A DNA stretch of 64,000 bases from NCBI GenBank assembly GCA_012521995.1, contig JAAYLH010000009.1:54947-118946 (forward strand), written 5' to 3'. This stretch comes from Bacteroidales bacterium. GTDB lineage: Bacteria; Bacteroidota; Bacteroidia; Bacteroidales; UBA7960. The notes beneath the pieces were generated by a model. The model saw nothing but the letters and a program-made list of their open reading frames with translations. It had not been told where the DNA came from and made no database searches. The translations under genes were made by a program, and so were the position numbers. The first letter of the stretch is position 1. Each line of letters begins with the position of its first letter. This document shows, one piece after another, positions 1 through 11,899 of this stretch.

Positions 1-2
1 AA

Positions 3-1022
3 GGGGTTGTCGACGAGATGATCAACAACGAGGAATCGGCCGAATGGGCCAGGGTGTGGTATGCCCGTGGCTTGCTTAGCCAAACAGCTTATCGCGAAGG
101 GATCAAAAAGAACGACAAGAAGTTGTATGAACTTTATCCCGAACAGTTGTATGTGGCCTTCGACTCGTATGAGCGCGCCGTGGAGCTGGACAAAAGGGGG
201 CGGCTTGAGAAACAGCTGAAACCCAATTATGTGTTGCTTGTCAACGACCTGCAGAGCCTTGGTGAGCGTGAGTTTAAGGCGGGGAAGTACCCGGAAGCCC
301 TCAAGGCTTTTGAACATGCGCTTTGCATCACCGACCTTGTGGATCAGTCAAAGGATCAGGACACGGCCCTGGTCTACAATGCTGCCTTGGCTGCCTATGA
401 GGGCGATAACTGGGCAAAGGCTAAGGAGCACCTGGGGCGCCTTCACAGCATCAGGTATTCGGTCAATGTGACCCACCTCTTTTTCAATGCCCAGTTGAAT
501 GCCGGGGATACCCTTGCGGCTCAGAGGGCTCTTGAGGAAGGCATTGATTTCTTTGAAGAAGATGAGATCCTGGTTTTGCTTCTGGCCGATTTACAGGTCA
601 GGCTGGGTGAGCCCGACCAGGCCATCGGGGTGTTGGATGCCGCCATTGCCCGCTCGCCAGAAAATGCCGTTTATCACAATACCAAGGGCCTGATCTATCA
701 GAAAAATGAGGCTTACCAAGATGCTATCACCGCCTATGAACAGGCCATAGCCCTTGACCCCGATGACCTGATGGCCTTCCTGAATATCGCCACCAGCTAT
801 TACAACATCGGGGTGGAGATTGAAGAAGGCACCTTGACGATGACCAATATATACCTTGTGCAGCGCGAGAAGGAAAAGTCGGCCCTTGCCCTGGAGTCGG
901 CTGTTGAATGGCTCGATAAGGTGTATGAAAAGGAGCCCACAGACCCTGAAGTCCGCAATCGCATGTATGAGCTTTACCGTGTGTTGCGCATCAACGAAAA
1001 GGTCATTTCCCTGGAAGACTAG
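3..1022 (+). CDS. Tetratricopeptide-repeat protein, 5' end cut by window edge
   Basis: The frame is open from the first bases of the window with no stop before the track ATG at 18, so the gene very probably begins outside the window. The visible part is alpha-helical. Clear TPR units lie around residues 70-110 (GEREFKAGKYPEALKAFEHA) and 190-255 (LGEPDQAIGVLDAAIARSPE, then a pair ending ALDPDD). TPR arrays mediate protein-protein contacts, and no enzymatic motif is visible. The visible end carries no signal peptide, but the true N-terminus is missing, so location is unknown. It converges on the DUF3078 gene 13 bp downstream. The family is clear, the specific role is not. Confidence 0.75.
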   Translation, partial: GVVDEMINNEESAEWARVWYARGLLSQTAYREGIKKNDKKLYELYPEQLYVAFDSYERAVELDKRGRLEKQLKPNYVLLVNDLQSLGEREFKAGKYPEALKAFEHALCITDLVDQSKDQDTALVYNAALAAYEGDNWAKAKEHLGRLHSIRYSVNVTHLFFNAQLNAGDTLAAQRALEEGIDFFEEDEILVLLLADLQVRLGEPDQAIGVLDAAIARSPENAVYHNTKGLIYQKNEAYQDAITAYEQAIALDPDDLMAFLNIATSYYNIGVEIEEGTLTMTNIYLVQREKEKSALALESAVEWLDKVYEKEPTDPEVRNRMYELYRVLRINEKVISLED

Positions 1023-1035
1023 ATGAAGTAATCCG

Positions 1036-2940
1036 TCAGAGCCTGAAGGAAAAGGTCAAGCCCAGAAACTGGTTGAACTGGGCCTTGGCCACCTTGTAGG
1101 GGGTCTGGTCGGGCAAGAGAACAGGCTCGCCAGCGGAGTTGAAGACAGGGAAGCGGACATCATCGTCGTAAATCAGGTGTAAGTTCAGGCGAATTGAGAA
1201 GAGGTAACTGATCTGCTTCTCGAGGCTCATCTCCCAATCCATATCTATATTTTGAGGCTTATCGAGATAGTTGGAAAACAACCTGATGTTGTTGTTGACC
1301 TTCAGGTCATCAAACAGGGTCATACTGTTTTTGATAACTATTTGTCCACCCATTTCCTGTCGGGTACGTTTGTCCTGCTCAATCCCGTGGTTTGTTTGGT
1401 TGATGTTTACGGTGTCGAGCACAAAAGTATTTCTGTAAGACAGGGGCGAAAAGTTGATCAGGGTCTTCTTGATGGGCTCGTATTCGAAACCCACCCCGAC
1501 GGTGAAGGTTCCGGGGTTAAGGAATTTGGAGACCACCACAGTATCGGTTGGCGATTGGAATCCTTGGGCCACTTGGGTCTTTCCATAGAACACTGAGCTG
1601 AAGTCGAACTTCTCGAGGATCTTACGGTTGTATTGCGAGTTGATTTCAATCATGTCGGTGCTGGTCCTGAAGCCCCTTTCTTTAGTGCGTATGGTTCCAT
1701 AGCGGAGGCGTCCGCTGCTGGTCCATTGGTCCTTGGATTCCTTGTTGGAGTATTTTGCTGTACCTGTGATGTCGATCATTCCCGAAAGGGAACTCTCACC
1801 CCCGCGTGACCAGTTGGATAGGTAGTTCTGATTCATTGAGAAGGCATTGATCAGGTCGTAGCTCCAGTACACTGGAATTTCCTTCAGCGCTGTCAGGCTT
1901 GCCAGTGTCCTCACAGGTCTGGCGGTGGGTATGACCATATCGTCGGCGGTTCGTTTCTCAAGCCGTTCCACATAGATGTCATCTTCCAGGACGACGTTCA
2001 GTTCATATTTCGAGGGGTTGGACATCCATACCGTGACCGAGTCGTTTCGTAAATTCTTTACCCAATAGCGGTAAGGGTCTCTTTCATTAGAGCTAAGCCA
2101 GAATGGGGTTTTTCGGTTTTCCAGGTTGTTGACGTACAGGAGGATGCTGTCGCGCGTGAAGGTGTAATCCAAGAGAATTTCAACGGCCAGATTTAGGGAG
2201 TCAGGCAGGGTTTTATCGGGGACGATGTGAAATGGCGATTCCTCGTTGGCCAGGTTTACCCTTAAGGACTCGGTAAAGACAATGCCCGTGGAGTCGGCTA
2301 AGAACTTTACGGTCTTACGGCTCCTGCGGGGCAGCAGGGGCGGGGTGATGTCATCGTCGTCCACTTCGTAGATCTGGACTTTTTTTTGCGCCAGGTAGCG
2401 GGTGTCAATGACTGTTTGGGTCAGGGTGTCCTTTACCTGAAGCAGGGAATCTATCCTGGGAAGGAAGTCGGGCAACAGCCTTAGGCTGTTGATTGAAATG
2501 GTGTCGACGGCCCTCATGACAATTGTGGTGTAGGTCACGAAAGGGTCTTTGTCGAGGGGGATAGTGTCGACGATGAACGAAAATGGAGCCAGCCAGCGGA
2601 TGGGGACTGTGTCGTGGTTGATGATCCAGCCGGGGTTGATATTGATTGAGTCATATCGGAACCTCCTGATTCTATTCCCGATTGTGTCGAAAGGTTCTTT
2701 GTAGTGGTCTACCAGTCTTTTCAGCGAAAAGCGGAGGGTGTCGTTTTCATCCTTCCACAATTTTTCGCTTTCCACCAGCCTGAGAATGTATTGTGAGGCC
2801 ATTCCGGGGGTAAAGGGCAGGGGGGGGGCAAGGATGCTGTCGGCTGGCGTTGCTGTGGTTTGGTTTTTGTTCTGGGCAAGACCTTGCTGGAGGTTTACCC
2901 ATCCAAGAATAATAAAAAGAAAAAAAGCTGTTCTGCGCAT
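1036..2940 (-). CDS. DUF3078 outer-membrane beta-barrel protein
   Basis: 634 aa with a signal peptide (MRRTAFFLFIILGWVNLQQGLAQ). Residues 30-340 are a polar periplasmic or surface region rich in Asp/Thr strand segments. The C-terminal part from about residue 355 holds the DUF3078 signature (NAFSMNQNYLSNWSRGGESS) followed by alternating amphipathic strands ending in FNQFLGLTFSFRL, the terminal aromatic residue expected of an outer-membrane barrel. DUF3078 is a Bacteroidota family of unknown function. The gene stands alone between a convergent TPR gene and gyrB, which has its own terminator just upstream. The family call is firm; no substrate can be inferred. Confidence 0.8.
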   Translation of the reverse strand: MRRTAFFLFIILGWVNLQQGLAQNKNQTTATPADSILAPPLPFTPGMASQYILRLVESEKLWKDENDTLRFSLKRLVDHYKEPFDTIGNRIRRFRYDSININPGWIINHDTVPIRWLAPFSFIVDTIPLDKDPFVTYTTIVMRAVDTISINSLRLLPDFLPRIDSLLQVKDTLTQTVIDTRYLAQKKVQIYEVDDDDITPPLLPRRSRKTVKFLADSTGIVFTESLRVNLANEESPFHIVPDKTLPDSLNLAVEILLDYTFTRDSILLYVNNLENRKTPFWLSSNERDPYRYWVKNLRNDSVTVWMSNPSKYELNVVLEDDIYVERLEKRTADDMVIPTARPVRTLASLTALKEIPVYWSYDLINAFSMNQNYLSNWSRGGESSLSGMIDITGTAKYSNKESKDQWTSSGRLRYGTIRTKERGFRTSTDMIEINSQYNRKILEKFDFSSVFYGKTQVAQGFQSPTDTVVVSKFLNPGTFTVGVGFEYEPIKKTLINFSPLSYRNTFVLDTVNINQTNHGIEQDKRTRQEMGGQIVIKNSMTLFDDLKVNNNIRLFSNYLDKPQNIDMDWEMSLEKQISYLFSIRLNLHLIYDDDVRFPVFNSAGEPVLLPDQTPYKVAKAQFNQFLGLTFSFRL

Positions 2941-3065
2941 ATATCCTTATTGTTGTTGAATACAAAAGCAGTTGCGAAAAAGGGGCATTTTTTAATAAAC
3001 GTTGCCTTAAGGGGTATATTTTCCTTTTTCGCTTTCTCCTGAATACCTTTAGAGGTTAAAAGTTT

Positions 3066-3098
3066 AAAAAAACCGCCCCGCCATTTATGACGGGGCGG
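3066..3098 (-). terminator. Rho-independent terminator of gyrB
   Basis: CCGCCCCG (3073-3080) and CGGGGCGG (3091-3098) form a perfect 8-bp GC stem with a 10-nt loop. On the minus strand it is followed by seven T (3066-3072). It lies 25 bp past the gyrB stop. Confidence 0.85.
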
Positions 3099-3122
3099 AG
3101 GGTTGTTTATGTTATGGCGGGG

Positions 3123-5108
<1,986 letters not shown>

Positions 5109-5116
5109 TTAACTGG

Positions 5117-5124
5117 CAAAGGTA
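5117..5124 (-). promoter_or_regulatory. gyrB promoter -7 box
   Basis: TACCTTTG on the minus strand matches the Bacteroidota -7 consensus TAnnTTTG. The predicted transcript start is about 20 nt before the gyrB ATG. No good -33 TTTG was found at the usual spacing. Confidence 0.55.
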
Positions 5125-5181
5125 CGATTTTTCGGGGAGTTTTTGGGCAGAAAACAAGCTTTTGGGCAGGAAATTATTAAC

Positions 5182-5227
5182 AAAAAAAACATCCTGAAAC
5201 CCTTGATTTTGTTTTGATTTCAGGATG
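5182..5227 (-). terminator. Terminator of the TPR/barrel operon
   Basis: CATCCTGAAA (5190-5199) pairs perfectly with TTTCAGGATG (5218-5227) across an 18-nt loop. On the minus strand eight T follow (5182-5189). It lies 56 bp past the stop of the barrel gene at 5283. Confidence 0.8.
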
Positions 5228-5282
5228 CCTTTCGAACTTGTTGATAAGTTAGACCAGGCTGTCAAAATAGGGCCTGAAAAGC

Positions 5283-6995
5283 CTAAAATGACCAGGTGGC
5301 TCCGCCCATGATGTGAAACTTCTGGGAAGGGTAGTTTAGCCAGCGTTCGAGGGATTGGTTGGCCAGGTTCTGGAAGTTGAGGAAGAATGACAAAATCCGG
5401 GAATAACGGTATTCAAGGCCCAGGTTGGCATCAATATGCCAGTCGTAGAGCTGATAGGCCTCAGGCTTGCCCAGTTCGTTGAAGATGCGGCCATAGGCTG
5501 CGTCGCGTGAGGAAAGATCAGCGCTGAGGATGATCTTGTCTTGCATGTTGTACTTCATGTTTAGCCCTAAAATGAGGTTTGGCAGGTGCCAGGCTTCGAG
5601 TTCGACCTCAGGGTTATTTTGGAAATAGCTGGCCGATAGCCTCACTTGAAAGCGGCTGCCAAACTGTCCGAAGAGCTCGCCCCTGACCTGCAATTGATGC
5701 AGGTTGTCATATGCAAGGGTGAATTCATTGTGGAGGAGGCTGGTGGTGTCGGTGACAAAGAAGGGGTAATTGTCTATTCTTGAGCTGAACAGTCCCAGGT
5801 TATAGGAAAACTGATCGGTGAAGGCTCCTTTGATGCCTGCCGAGATTTTCATTTTGTTGTTTTGAAAGGCCAGAGGGACATTTGAGGTCATGAAGGGGTT
5901 CTCTCGAAGGAGTTCGCGAAGAGATTGCCGTTTCATCCCCCCTGAGAACTCGCTGTGCAGGATCAGGTGGCGGTCGATAAGAGCGGCTTCAAGACCAATA
6001 TTGGGATATACCCTGAAATAGGAAGCCGTGTCGGCCTGGACGTTTATATTCACGCCTGCAAAAAGCTTCAGGATGTCGTATTTCACCATGATCTTTGGAA
6101 AGATGCTGATCAGCGCATTGCTTATGGTATCGACGGGCATGCGGTTCCGGTAAAAATCGGTGCCGAAGTCCAGCCCGAGATATAACTGGTCGAGCAATGC
6201 AAAGGGGTCTTCCATCTCACGGCCGATTCCTCCCCTGAAGCGAATGTTGTGTTCCATGGCATCATAGCGGTCGGTAAGCCAGTTGTATTCCAGTCCCGAA
6301 TGATAGCTGATGCGGGCCGAGTCGGGAAAATTAGAGCCAAAGCCCACACTGGCATTAAGTTGGTTAATGCGCTGGCGGAAATCCTTACTTGTCATATCCT
6401 CCAGGGTTTGTTCGATGGGGGTGTCCAGGTAGTCATCAGGTTTGTATCCATAATAATGGATCATGTTGCGGTCGAAGCGGATGCCCCCATTGAGGACATT
6501 GGTTCCGAAAAAGCGCTTTCCGTAAATGTGGGCCAGGTTGTCGCTGTATCCGTTGTAGCCGTAGTCTTTAATTCCACCCTTAGAAGACCGGTGTTTCAGG
6601 TGAAGACCCAAGGCATAGGTGTTGGAGCGGAGGGTGTTGTAAAAGGCTTCTACATAGGGGGTTGTGTAGTTGCCGAAGCCCCCCTTGATGTGTCCCTGGT
6701 ACAGCTTTGTCAGGGGTTCTCCGCGCATGCGGGCAGCGGTGAGCGGTTCAAGTTCAAACTGGGTGTTGAGCCCGCGCGGCCTAATGGCATAGGTAAACGA
6801 TGGCTTGACCTGTAGGGTGTCGTCAATGCGGGGGTTGTCGTTGATTTTGAAGGCATCCGATACGGTGGGCTGGTAAGGTGCTACCACGCGAATCTCTTCA
6901 ATGTCCATTGGCCGCTGTCCGAATAGCGGGGCAGAGGCTATCAGCATCACGAAGCTGCTGAGCATCAGGATTCTGAAAATGGGCTTTATATTCAT
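5283..6995 (-). CDS. Outer-membrane beta-barrel protein (TonB-receptor-like, no plug)
   Basis: 570 aa with a signal peptide ending near ASAPLFGQ. After a short extended region (IEEIRVVAPYQPTVSDAFKI) the protein is a run of amphipathic strands with aromatic girdles, ending FHIMGGATWSF, whose final Phe is typical of outer-membrane barrels. The length and the N-terminal VVAPYQPT stretch recall TonB-dependent-receptor-like barrels, but no plug domain precedes the barrel. It lies 38 bp downstream of a large periplasmic TPR protein on the same strand and ends at a good terminator, so the two are probably co-transcribed and may form an envelope complex. The ligand is unknown. Confidence 0.7.
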   Translation of the reverse strand: MNIKPIFRILMLSSFVMLIASAPLFGQRPMDIEEIRVVAPYQPTVSDAFKINDNPRIDDTLQVKPSFTYAIRPRGLNTQFELEPLTAARMRGEPLTKLYQGHIKGGFGNYTTPYVEAFYNTLRSNTYALGLHLKHRSSKGGIKDYGYNGYSDNLAHIYGKRFFGTNVLNGGIRFDRNMIHYYGYKPDDYLDTPIEQTLEDMTSKDFRQRINQLNASVGFGSNFPDSARISYHSGLEYNWLTDRYDAMEHNIRFRGGIGREMEDPFALLDQLYLGLDFGTDFYRNRMPVDTISNALISIFPKIMVKYDILKLFAGVNINVQADTASYFRVYPNIGLEAALIDRHLILHSEFSGGMKRQSLRELLRENPFMTSNVPLAFQNNKMKISAGIKGAFTDQFSYNLGLFSSRIDNYPFFVTDTTSLLHNEFTLAYDNLHQLQVRGELFGQFGSRFQVRLSASYFQNNPEVELEAWHLPNLILGLNMKYNMQDKIILSADLSSRDAAYGRIFNELGKPEAYQLYDWHIDANLGLEYRYSRILSFFLNFQNLANQSLERWLNYPSQKFHIMGGATWSF

Positions 6996-7033
6996 GGGCT
7001 GTTTGTTTTTCCTTTTTGAAAGCAGTGCCTTGA

Positions 7034-10000
7034 TTAAAACGCGTTTCTTCCGAGGTCAATCTCCACGGGTTCGTTTTTCGGGGTCTGGTTTTGGATCCGT
7101 TCCTGTTCAAGGATTGCATCCAGTTTTTGGATGGCCTCCGAGCGCAGGTCCTCGCCTTCGTAGTTGTCGATAATGCTCTGCAGGGTATGTTTGGCCTGGA
7201 AAACATTATCAACGGCCAGGTAGTTGTCGGCAAGGAGGATGAAGGTCTTGGCAAGCCAGTAGTCGTAGGCTGACATATTGTTGAGGAAATCGAAGATCAT
7301 TTTCTCTGATTGCCCGTAGTTCCCAGCACGGTATTCAATTAAAGCCAGGTAATACATTGCCTCGGCAGCGGTTTCGTTTTCGGCAATGTTCATGGCACTG
7401 CTGAAACTTGTTCTGGCCTGGGCCATGCGATTGAGTTCCAGTGCTGAATTCCCTGAGATCAGATGGGCTTCCTGCTGCACCTCGCGTGGAGTTTTTTCGT
7501 TGGCAAGCACTGTTGAGGCTAGCGCAAGGGTCTCTTGGTAGCGTTGCAGGCGGAATTGTGACCTCATCTGGCCGATTTGGGCCTCCAGTTTATTGCTTGG
7601 CAATTCAGCCACTTCTTCCAGTTTTCGATAAGTGGTCAGGGCTGCCGCATAGTTCTGCTGGCGGAACTCGATGGTGGAAGCCCGCAGCAAGGAATTTTCA
7701 GTAAACCTCGATCTGGGCCTGCTGATGACATAATTATAGCCTGTAAGGGCCTGAGGAAGGTTACCTGCCCGATAATCACATTCAGCAAGGTAGAAATGGG
7801 CATTGATTGTAAAGATGCCGCTTGGGAACCTGTCGAGGTAGTTGCTGAAGCTACGGGAGGAGTTCTCACAGTCGCCTTGCATATAACGGTTCTCCGCGGC
7901 AATATAAGTAAGCGAGTCTTGTTGGGCCGTGGTAATATTGGCAAATCCAAGCCCTTCAGAGAATCGGATGAATTCTTCGACACGGTCGAGGCTCACATAA
8001 ATGTTGCGGATGGCAAGCAGGGCTTCCTGTGATTCGGGTGTGCCCGGGTAGCGGTTGACGACTTCTTTAAATATCTGCAGGGCTTGGTCATCGCGACTGG
8101 TGTTAAAATAAATGAGCCCTGATTTCAGCATTGCACTCTTAACATAACTGCTGTTGGGATGCTGTGAGATGACCTGCCCGAAGAAGTTCATGGCCTGATC
8201 ATTGTTGTCGAGCGTGAGCCATGAATTTGCAATTTCGTACAAGGCATCGTCGTGATAGTTGGAGGAAGGGAAGCGCTGGATGAGCCCCTGCATGGTGCTG
8301 ATCTTGTTCTCAAATCGCCCCATTACCCCCTGCACCAAGCCTTTCTGGAAGATGGCATAGTCGGTGTCGAGAACAGCCAGGCGGATGGCCTGGTCATAGT
8401 AGTCAAGAGCAAGGGGGTATTCCTTAGAGATGAAATAGCTATCGGCAATCCTCAGGGTTGCATCATTGATTAGGCGGGGTTCTTCCTTAGTGCCTGTCAG
8501 GAACTTGCGAAAGGCGGTAATGGCGCGGGCGTAGTTCTTGTTTTTAAAGTGGCCGTACCCTATGGTGTAGTTAGCCCTGTTGTATACCTCCAAGGGGAAG
8601 GCTTCCTGTGAAATGAGGAAGCGCTCCATGGTCGAGATTGATTCGGTGAATTTTTCCTGGCGGTAAAGAGCTTCTCCCTTCCAGTAGAGGGTTTGTGCTG
8701 CCATGCTCAGGTTGTCGGGATATCTTGCCGATTTGTCAAAGTGAGTCACGGCACCTGCAAAGTCGCCGTTGTTGAAGAGCTCTACCCCGCGGTAGTAGGC
8801 GATACGCTGAAATGCTGAACGCAAACGGGGAGCGTTGATTTGGATCTTTTCTATGGAAGCCATGGCATCGCGATAATTGTGGGTGGTCAGGTAGATATCT
8901 ACCAGGTAGCGGTAAGCTTCCTCTATGCGTTCAGAACGCGGATATTCCTCAATGTAACGCTGGAAGGAGAGGATGGCTTCGTTATAGGGGTCAATGGCCA
9001 GCTCATACGATAGTTTGGCATAGTTAAAAAGGGCGTCTTCGGCAATGGCATCATCGTGTTTGTTCTGGAAGGCTGCCATGAAGGCATTGCGGGCGAAACG
9101 CTTTTGGTCGGTTTTCAGGTATGCATCGGCCAGATGGTAATGGGCATTCTGGGCCATGGCGTCACTGCCCGAGATCACCTTGTCGAAATGGTTGATGGAC
9201 TTGCTGTAGCGACCTGCACTGTAATAGGCAAATCCCATCTGGTACTGGTCGTCGCGGGTAATGCGCTGGGGGCTTTGCTCGAAATAAGTCTCCAGATAGG
9301 GTAAAGCCCTTTGGTAGTCCCCTTTTCTGAACCAGGCTTCGCCCATGAGTTTTGCTATCTCGGGCCCTCGCCTTGCCGTGGCTTCTTCAAGGAGGGGTTC
9401 GGCATAGTTCAGCAAGAGATCGTATTCTTCCTGCATATAGTAAATATGGGTGATATAATAAGGAACCACCGATCCAAAGGTTTCATCGTTTTCAAGTTCG
9501 CTGAAAGTTTCCAGTGCTGAGGGGAGATCTCCATCCAGGTAGTCCATATGCCCGTGGTAATAAGATGCAGGGGGGTAATAGCGCGAGTTGGGGTTCCTAA
9601 TCTGGCTGAACATCTGACGAGCCCCATTATTGTCATTGGTCATGAACAAACTGTATCCCCTTTTGAAATAATACTCCTCACGTGAGGAGGGATTCAGCTC
9701 CCGAACATTGACGCTGGCAAACCAGCGTGAGGCATCGCGATACTTCCGGTCGCGGTACTTGACATTCCCCAGCTGGAAACGCGCCTGGTTTTGTTGTGGA
9801 TGGGATGGGTGCTGATCGACAAAGGACAGCAGCAGCGCTTCCGCATCGGGGTTAAACAACTCGGCAGCACACACTCCTGAATAGTAGAGGGCGCTGACCC
9901 GTACTTCGTTGTGTGGGTCACTGATCTGGTTTGTGATCTGGTCGAACAACTCACGGGCAGCCCCAAACTTCTCTTTTTCAAAAAGATCAATGGCCAATCG

Positions 10001-10108
10001 GTAGGTGGCATCGGGATCGTCGTGAACAGGAGTCTTCTGGGCAAAGCCGGCAATGGGGAATAGCAGGGCCAGCATCAGCAGGAGTGTAAAGATCTTTCGG
10101 ATCATCAT
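7034..10108 (-). CDS. Large periplasmic TPR-repeat protein (YbgF/BamD-like repeats)
   Basis: About 1024 aa when started at the tandem ATGs (10108 or 10105); the track start at 10138 is a TTG. The ATG start gives a clean signal peptide (MMIRKIFTLLLMLALLFPIAGFAQ). The rest is a continuous series of TPR units, with clear repeats such as SREEYYFKRGYSLFMTNDNN, DALFNYAKLSYELAIDPYNE and NDATLRIADSYFISKEYPLA, of the outer-membrane-lipoprotein/YbgF-C type. The family serves as a scaffold in the periplasm, and no catalytic motif is present. The barrel gene at 5283 follows after 38 bp. The rnpB gene ends about 57 bp upstream. Confidence 0.8.
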   Translation of the reverse strand: MMIRKIFTLLLMLALLFPIAGFAQKTPVHDDPDATYRLAIDLFEKEKFGAARELFDQITNQISDPHNEVRVSALYYSGVCAAELFNPDAEALLLSFVDQHPSHPQQNQARFQLGNVKYRDRKYRDASRWFASVNVRELNPSSREEYYFKRGYSLFMTNDNNGARQMFSQIRNPNSRYYPPASYYHGHMDYLDGDLPSALETFSELENDETFGSVVPYYITHIYYMQEEYDLLLNYAEPLLEEATARRGPEIAKLMGEAWFRKGDYQRALPYLETYFEQSPQRITRDDQYQMGFAYYSAGRYSKSINHFDKVISGSDAMAQNAHYHLADAYLKTDQKRFARNAFMAAFQNKHDDAIAEDALFNYAKLSYELAIDPYNEAILSFQRYIEEYPRSERIEEAYRYLVDIYLTTHNYRDAMASIEKIQINAPRLRSAFQRIAYYRGVELFNNGDFAGAVTHFDKSARYPDNLSMAAQTLYWKGEALYRQEKFTESISTMERFLISQEAFPLEVYNRANYTIGYGHFKNKNYARAITAFRKFLTGTKEEPRLINDATLRIADSYFISKEYPLALDYYDQAIRLAVLDTDYAIFQKGLVQGVMGRFENKISTMQGLIQRFPSSNYHDDALYEIANSWLTLDNNDQAMNFFGQVISQHPNSSYVKSAMLKSGLIYFNTSRDDQALQIFKEVVNRYPGTPESQEALLAIRNIYVSLDRVEEFIRFSEGLGFANITTAQQDSLTYIAAENRYMQGDCENSSRSFSNYLDRFPSGIFTINAHFYLAECDYRAGNLPQALTGYNYVISRPRSRFTENSLLRASTIEFRQQNYAAALTTYRKLEEVAELPSNKLEAQIGQMRSQFRLQRYQETLALASTVLANEKTPREVQQEAHLISGNSALELNRMAQARTSFSSAMNIAENETAAEAMYYLALIEYRAGNYGQSEKMIFDFLNNMSAYDYWLAKTFILLADNYLAVDNVFQAKHTLQSIIDNYEGEDLRSEAIQKLDAILEQERIQNQTPKNEPVEIDLGRNAF

Positions 10109-10164
10109 GTTTAACGGGTTGTTGGTTAAAGCTTTCAAATGGTCTCCCTAAAAATACAAAAGAA

Positions 10165-10540
10165 AAGGCAGGTCTGTAAGCCGGGTTCTGTATTCCGCCG
10201 AAGCGGACTCCCTGTCATTTGTCTGGGCTGTGGCTTGCGCAACAGCTCTAACGGCCTACCCTCCGGGATTGGGCGAGCTACCCTCAAGCCCCGGTATATT
10301 TGGCCTTTCAACGCATAAGGTTTACCCCCCGCTACAGTCACCTGTAGCGGTCGTGAGCTCTTACCTCACGTTTTCACCCTTACCTGACCCGCAATGCGGA
10401 ATGCAGGCGGTTGTTTTCTGTGGCCCTTTCTCGCAGCCCGCCTGGGGCGGACTGGCTTCCCGTTAGGAAGTATGCTGCTCTGTGTTGCCCGGACTTTCCT
10501 CCTGCTGCCTGGGCAGCAAGCGACAAGACAACCTGCCTTT
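10165..10540 (-). ncRNA. rnpB: RNase P RNA (bacterial class A)
   Basis: The catalytic RNA that matures tRNA 5' ends. Read on the minus strand it begins AGGCAGGTTGTC and contains the conserved 5' core GAGGAAAGTCCGGGC. It ends with the conserved 3' core ACAGAACCCGGCTTA followed by ACCTGCCT, which pairs with the 5' end as helix P1. The span of about 375 nt fits type A RNAs. The track ORFs here (10135-10341, 10230-10466, 10366-10614, 10394-10648) are artefacts of the RNA gene. The RNA is followed by a T-rich run (CTTTTCTTTTGTATTTTTAG) that may serve as terminator. Exact ends are uncertain by a few bases. Confidence 0.95.
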
Positions 10541-10632
10541 TCAATGATCGTAATTAAATTTTTTAATTCATTTTCCCTTTGGGCGCCTTGTCTTGTGTGC
10601 ATTGGCCAAACCAAGGAAACACTAAAAGCGCC

Positions 10633-11700
10633 TTATTTGTTCCTGTAAAAAAATACCTCCGTTGCCCCCATGCCATAACGGGCATAAGCTGCGTCATAAA
10701 ACTCAACGCCGGGGGTATTCCTCAAATATCTCAGGATCTCATTCTTCAGAGTGCCGTTGCCTACCCCGTGGATAAAGATCATCTTTGACATTTTTTCCAC
10801 TTCTGCTTGTTCCATACAGCGGCGGAAATAATCCATCTGAATTTTGAGCATCTCCACATTGGAGAGTCCTGATATGCTGTCTGAAAGCTCGGTTATGTGC
10901 AGGTCAACTTCAGCTATACGGTCATCCACCTTGTGCTTGTCGAGTAAGCTTTCCACTTTTGGTGTATTATCCTGCTTTCGTGTTCCTGCCGTGATCTTTT
11001 CGTTCAAGAACTTGATGTTTTCCGTCGTGACTTCTGTCCCTTCAGCCTTGATTGCCAGGTCCTCCAGGAGTGCCAGAGGAACCATCATAGCCTTTTTTCG
11101 CAGCAATGCGTCAAAGGGGAAGCTGTCCTCCTTATAAATCTTGACAGGCTTGAATGAAATGCTTGCGGAAGCCGGTTTTACAGGAACGGTTTTTCCCGGC
11201 CCGAAAAACATAATCTGCACCAGCCCATTCGGCCAGTCTTCAATCTGGTTTCGCTCGTCTTGCCGGATGAATAGTTTTGAGTCGGCTTCAACAAAGCCGT
11301 ATTCTATCCCATGGAAGTTGCCCGAACGGTTCAGGTAAATCCCAAAAAGCATCTCCGAATCGGTGTGGTTCACCAGGTAAAAGTCGAGGGGGCTCTGCAG
11401 CAGCTGCTCCTGATCAGCGGGCACAATGGCCAGGTAGGCCCCTGCGGCTATTTGTCCCAGCTTATTGGGCACCGAAAATAAGGGCGACTGATCGGGATTC
11501 GCGACCTCATCTTCCTCTTCGATATGACGGGTCATATCGGCCATGGAATCACCCACTTTAAGCAGGTCGGTCAAGGCATAGGGTATTTCAAATCCGTCTT
11601 CGATGGAAACGTAGGCTATCTTTTCATCCACAATGCGTGCGATGACCCCGCCTCCTTTTTCATTCAAAAATGCGACCCTGTCGCCTGGTTTAAACTTCAT
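10633..11700 (-). CDS. DUF2027 and Smr domain protein
   Basis: 355 aa. Residues 1-60 form a small SH3-like beta domain (KFKPGDRVAFLNEKGGGVIA). The middle is the DUF2027 region (residues about 80-200). The C-terminal 85 residues are an Smr domain with the DLH motif (EVDLHITEL) and the loop IFIHGVGNGTLK. Smr domains are nucleic-acid-binding and often nucleolytic, as in MutS2, which is also encoded in this window. The combination is a conserved Bacteroidota architecture of undetermined function. There is no signal peptide, so it is probably cytoplasmic. It lies 93 bp upstream of rnpB on the same strand. Confidence 0.85.
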   Translation of the reverse strand: MKFKPGDRVAFLNEKGGGVIARIVDEKIAYVSIEDGFEIPYALTDLLKVGDSMADMTRHIEEEDEVANPDQSPLFSVPNKLGQIAAGAYLAIVPADQEQLLQSPLDFYLVNHTDSEMLFGIYLNRSGNFHGIEYGFVEADSKLFIRQDERNQIEDWPNGLVQIMFFGPGKTVPVKPASASISFKPVKIYKEDSFPFDALLRKKAMMVPLALLEDLAIKAEGTEVTTENIKFLNEKITAGTRKQDNTPKVESLLDKHKVDDRIAEVDLHITELSDSISGLSNVEMLKIQMDYFRRCMEQAEVEKMSKMIFIHGVGNGTLKNEILRYLRNTPGVEFYDAAYARYGMGATEVFFYRNK

Positions 11701-11764
11701 AGTGTGTTCCCGTACTTATCCTAAACCCCACCTTAATAACGTCACAAGAGTTCAGTCAATATAT

Positions 11765-11802
11765 GCGCTACAAAAATTATACAAAATTAACATAAATAGC
11801 GC
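11765..11802. promoter_or_regulatory. Promoter region of the DUF2027-Smr gene with GCGCTA inverted repeat
   Basis: A minus-strand -7 box TAATTTTG (11782-11789) lies 82 bp upstream of the ATG. It sits inside the inverted repeat GCGCTA (11765-11770) / TAGCGC (11797-11802), which could be an operator. The arms are short, so this may be chance. Confidence 0.35.
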
Positions 11803-11899
11803 TTGAAGGGCCTGCTTTTCACCAAAATCCCTTCCATTATTTATATGCCCCCTGTCTGATAAATTTCTTTCAAAAACGATTTGCCAAAACAAAAGTTTT

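Noticed and set aside
6249-6815. Plus-strand ORF of 188 aa
   Set aside because: Antisense to the barrel gene with no recognisable domain or promoter.
10135-10648. Track ORFs 10135-10341, 10230-10466, 10366-10614 and 10394-10648
   Set aside because: They lie on rnpB; conserved RNase P RNA core sequences explain the region.
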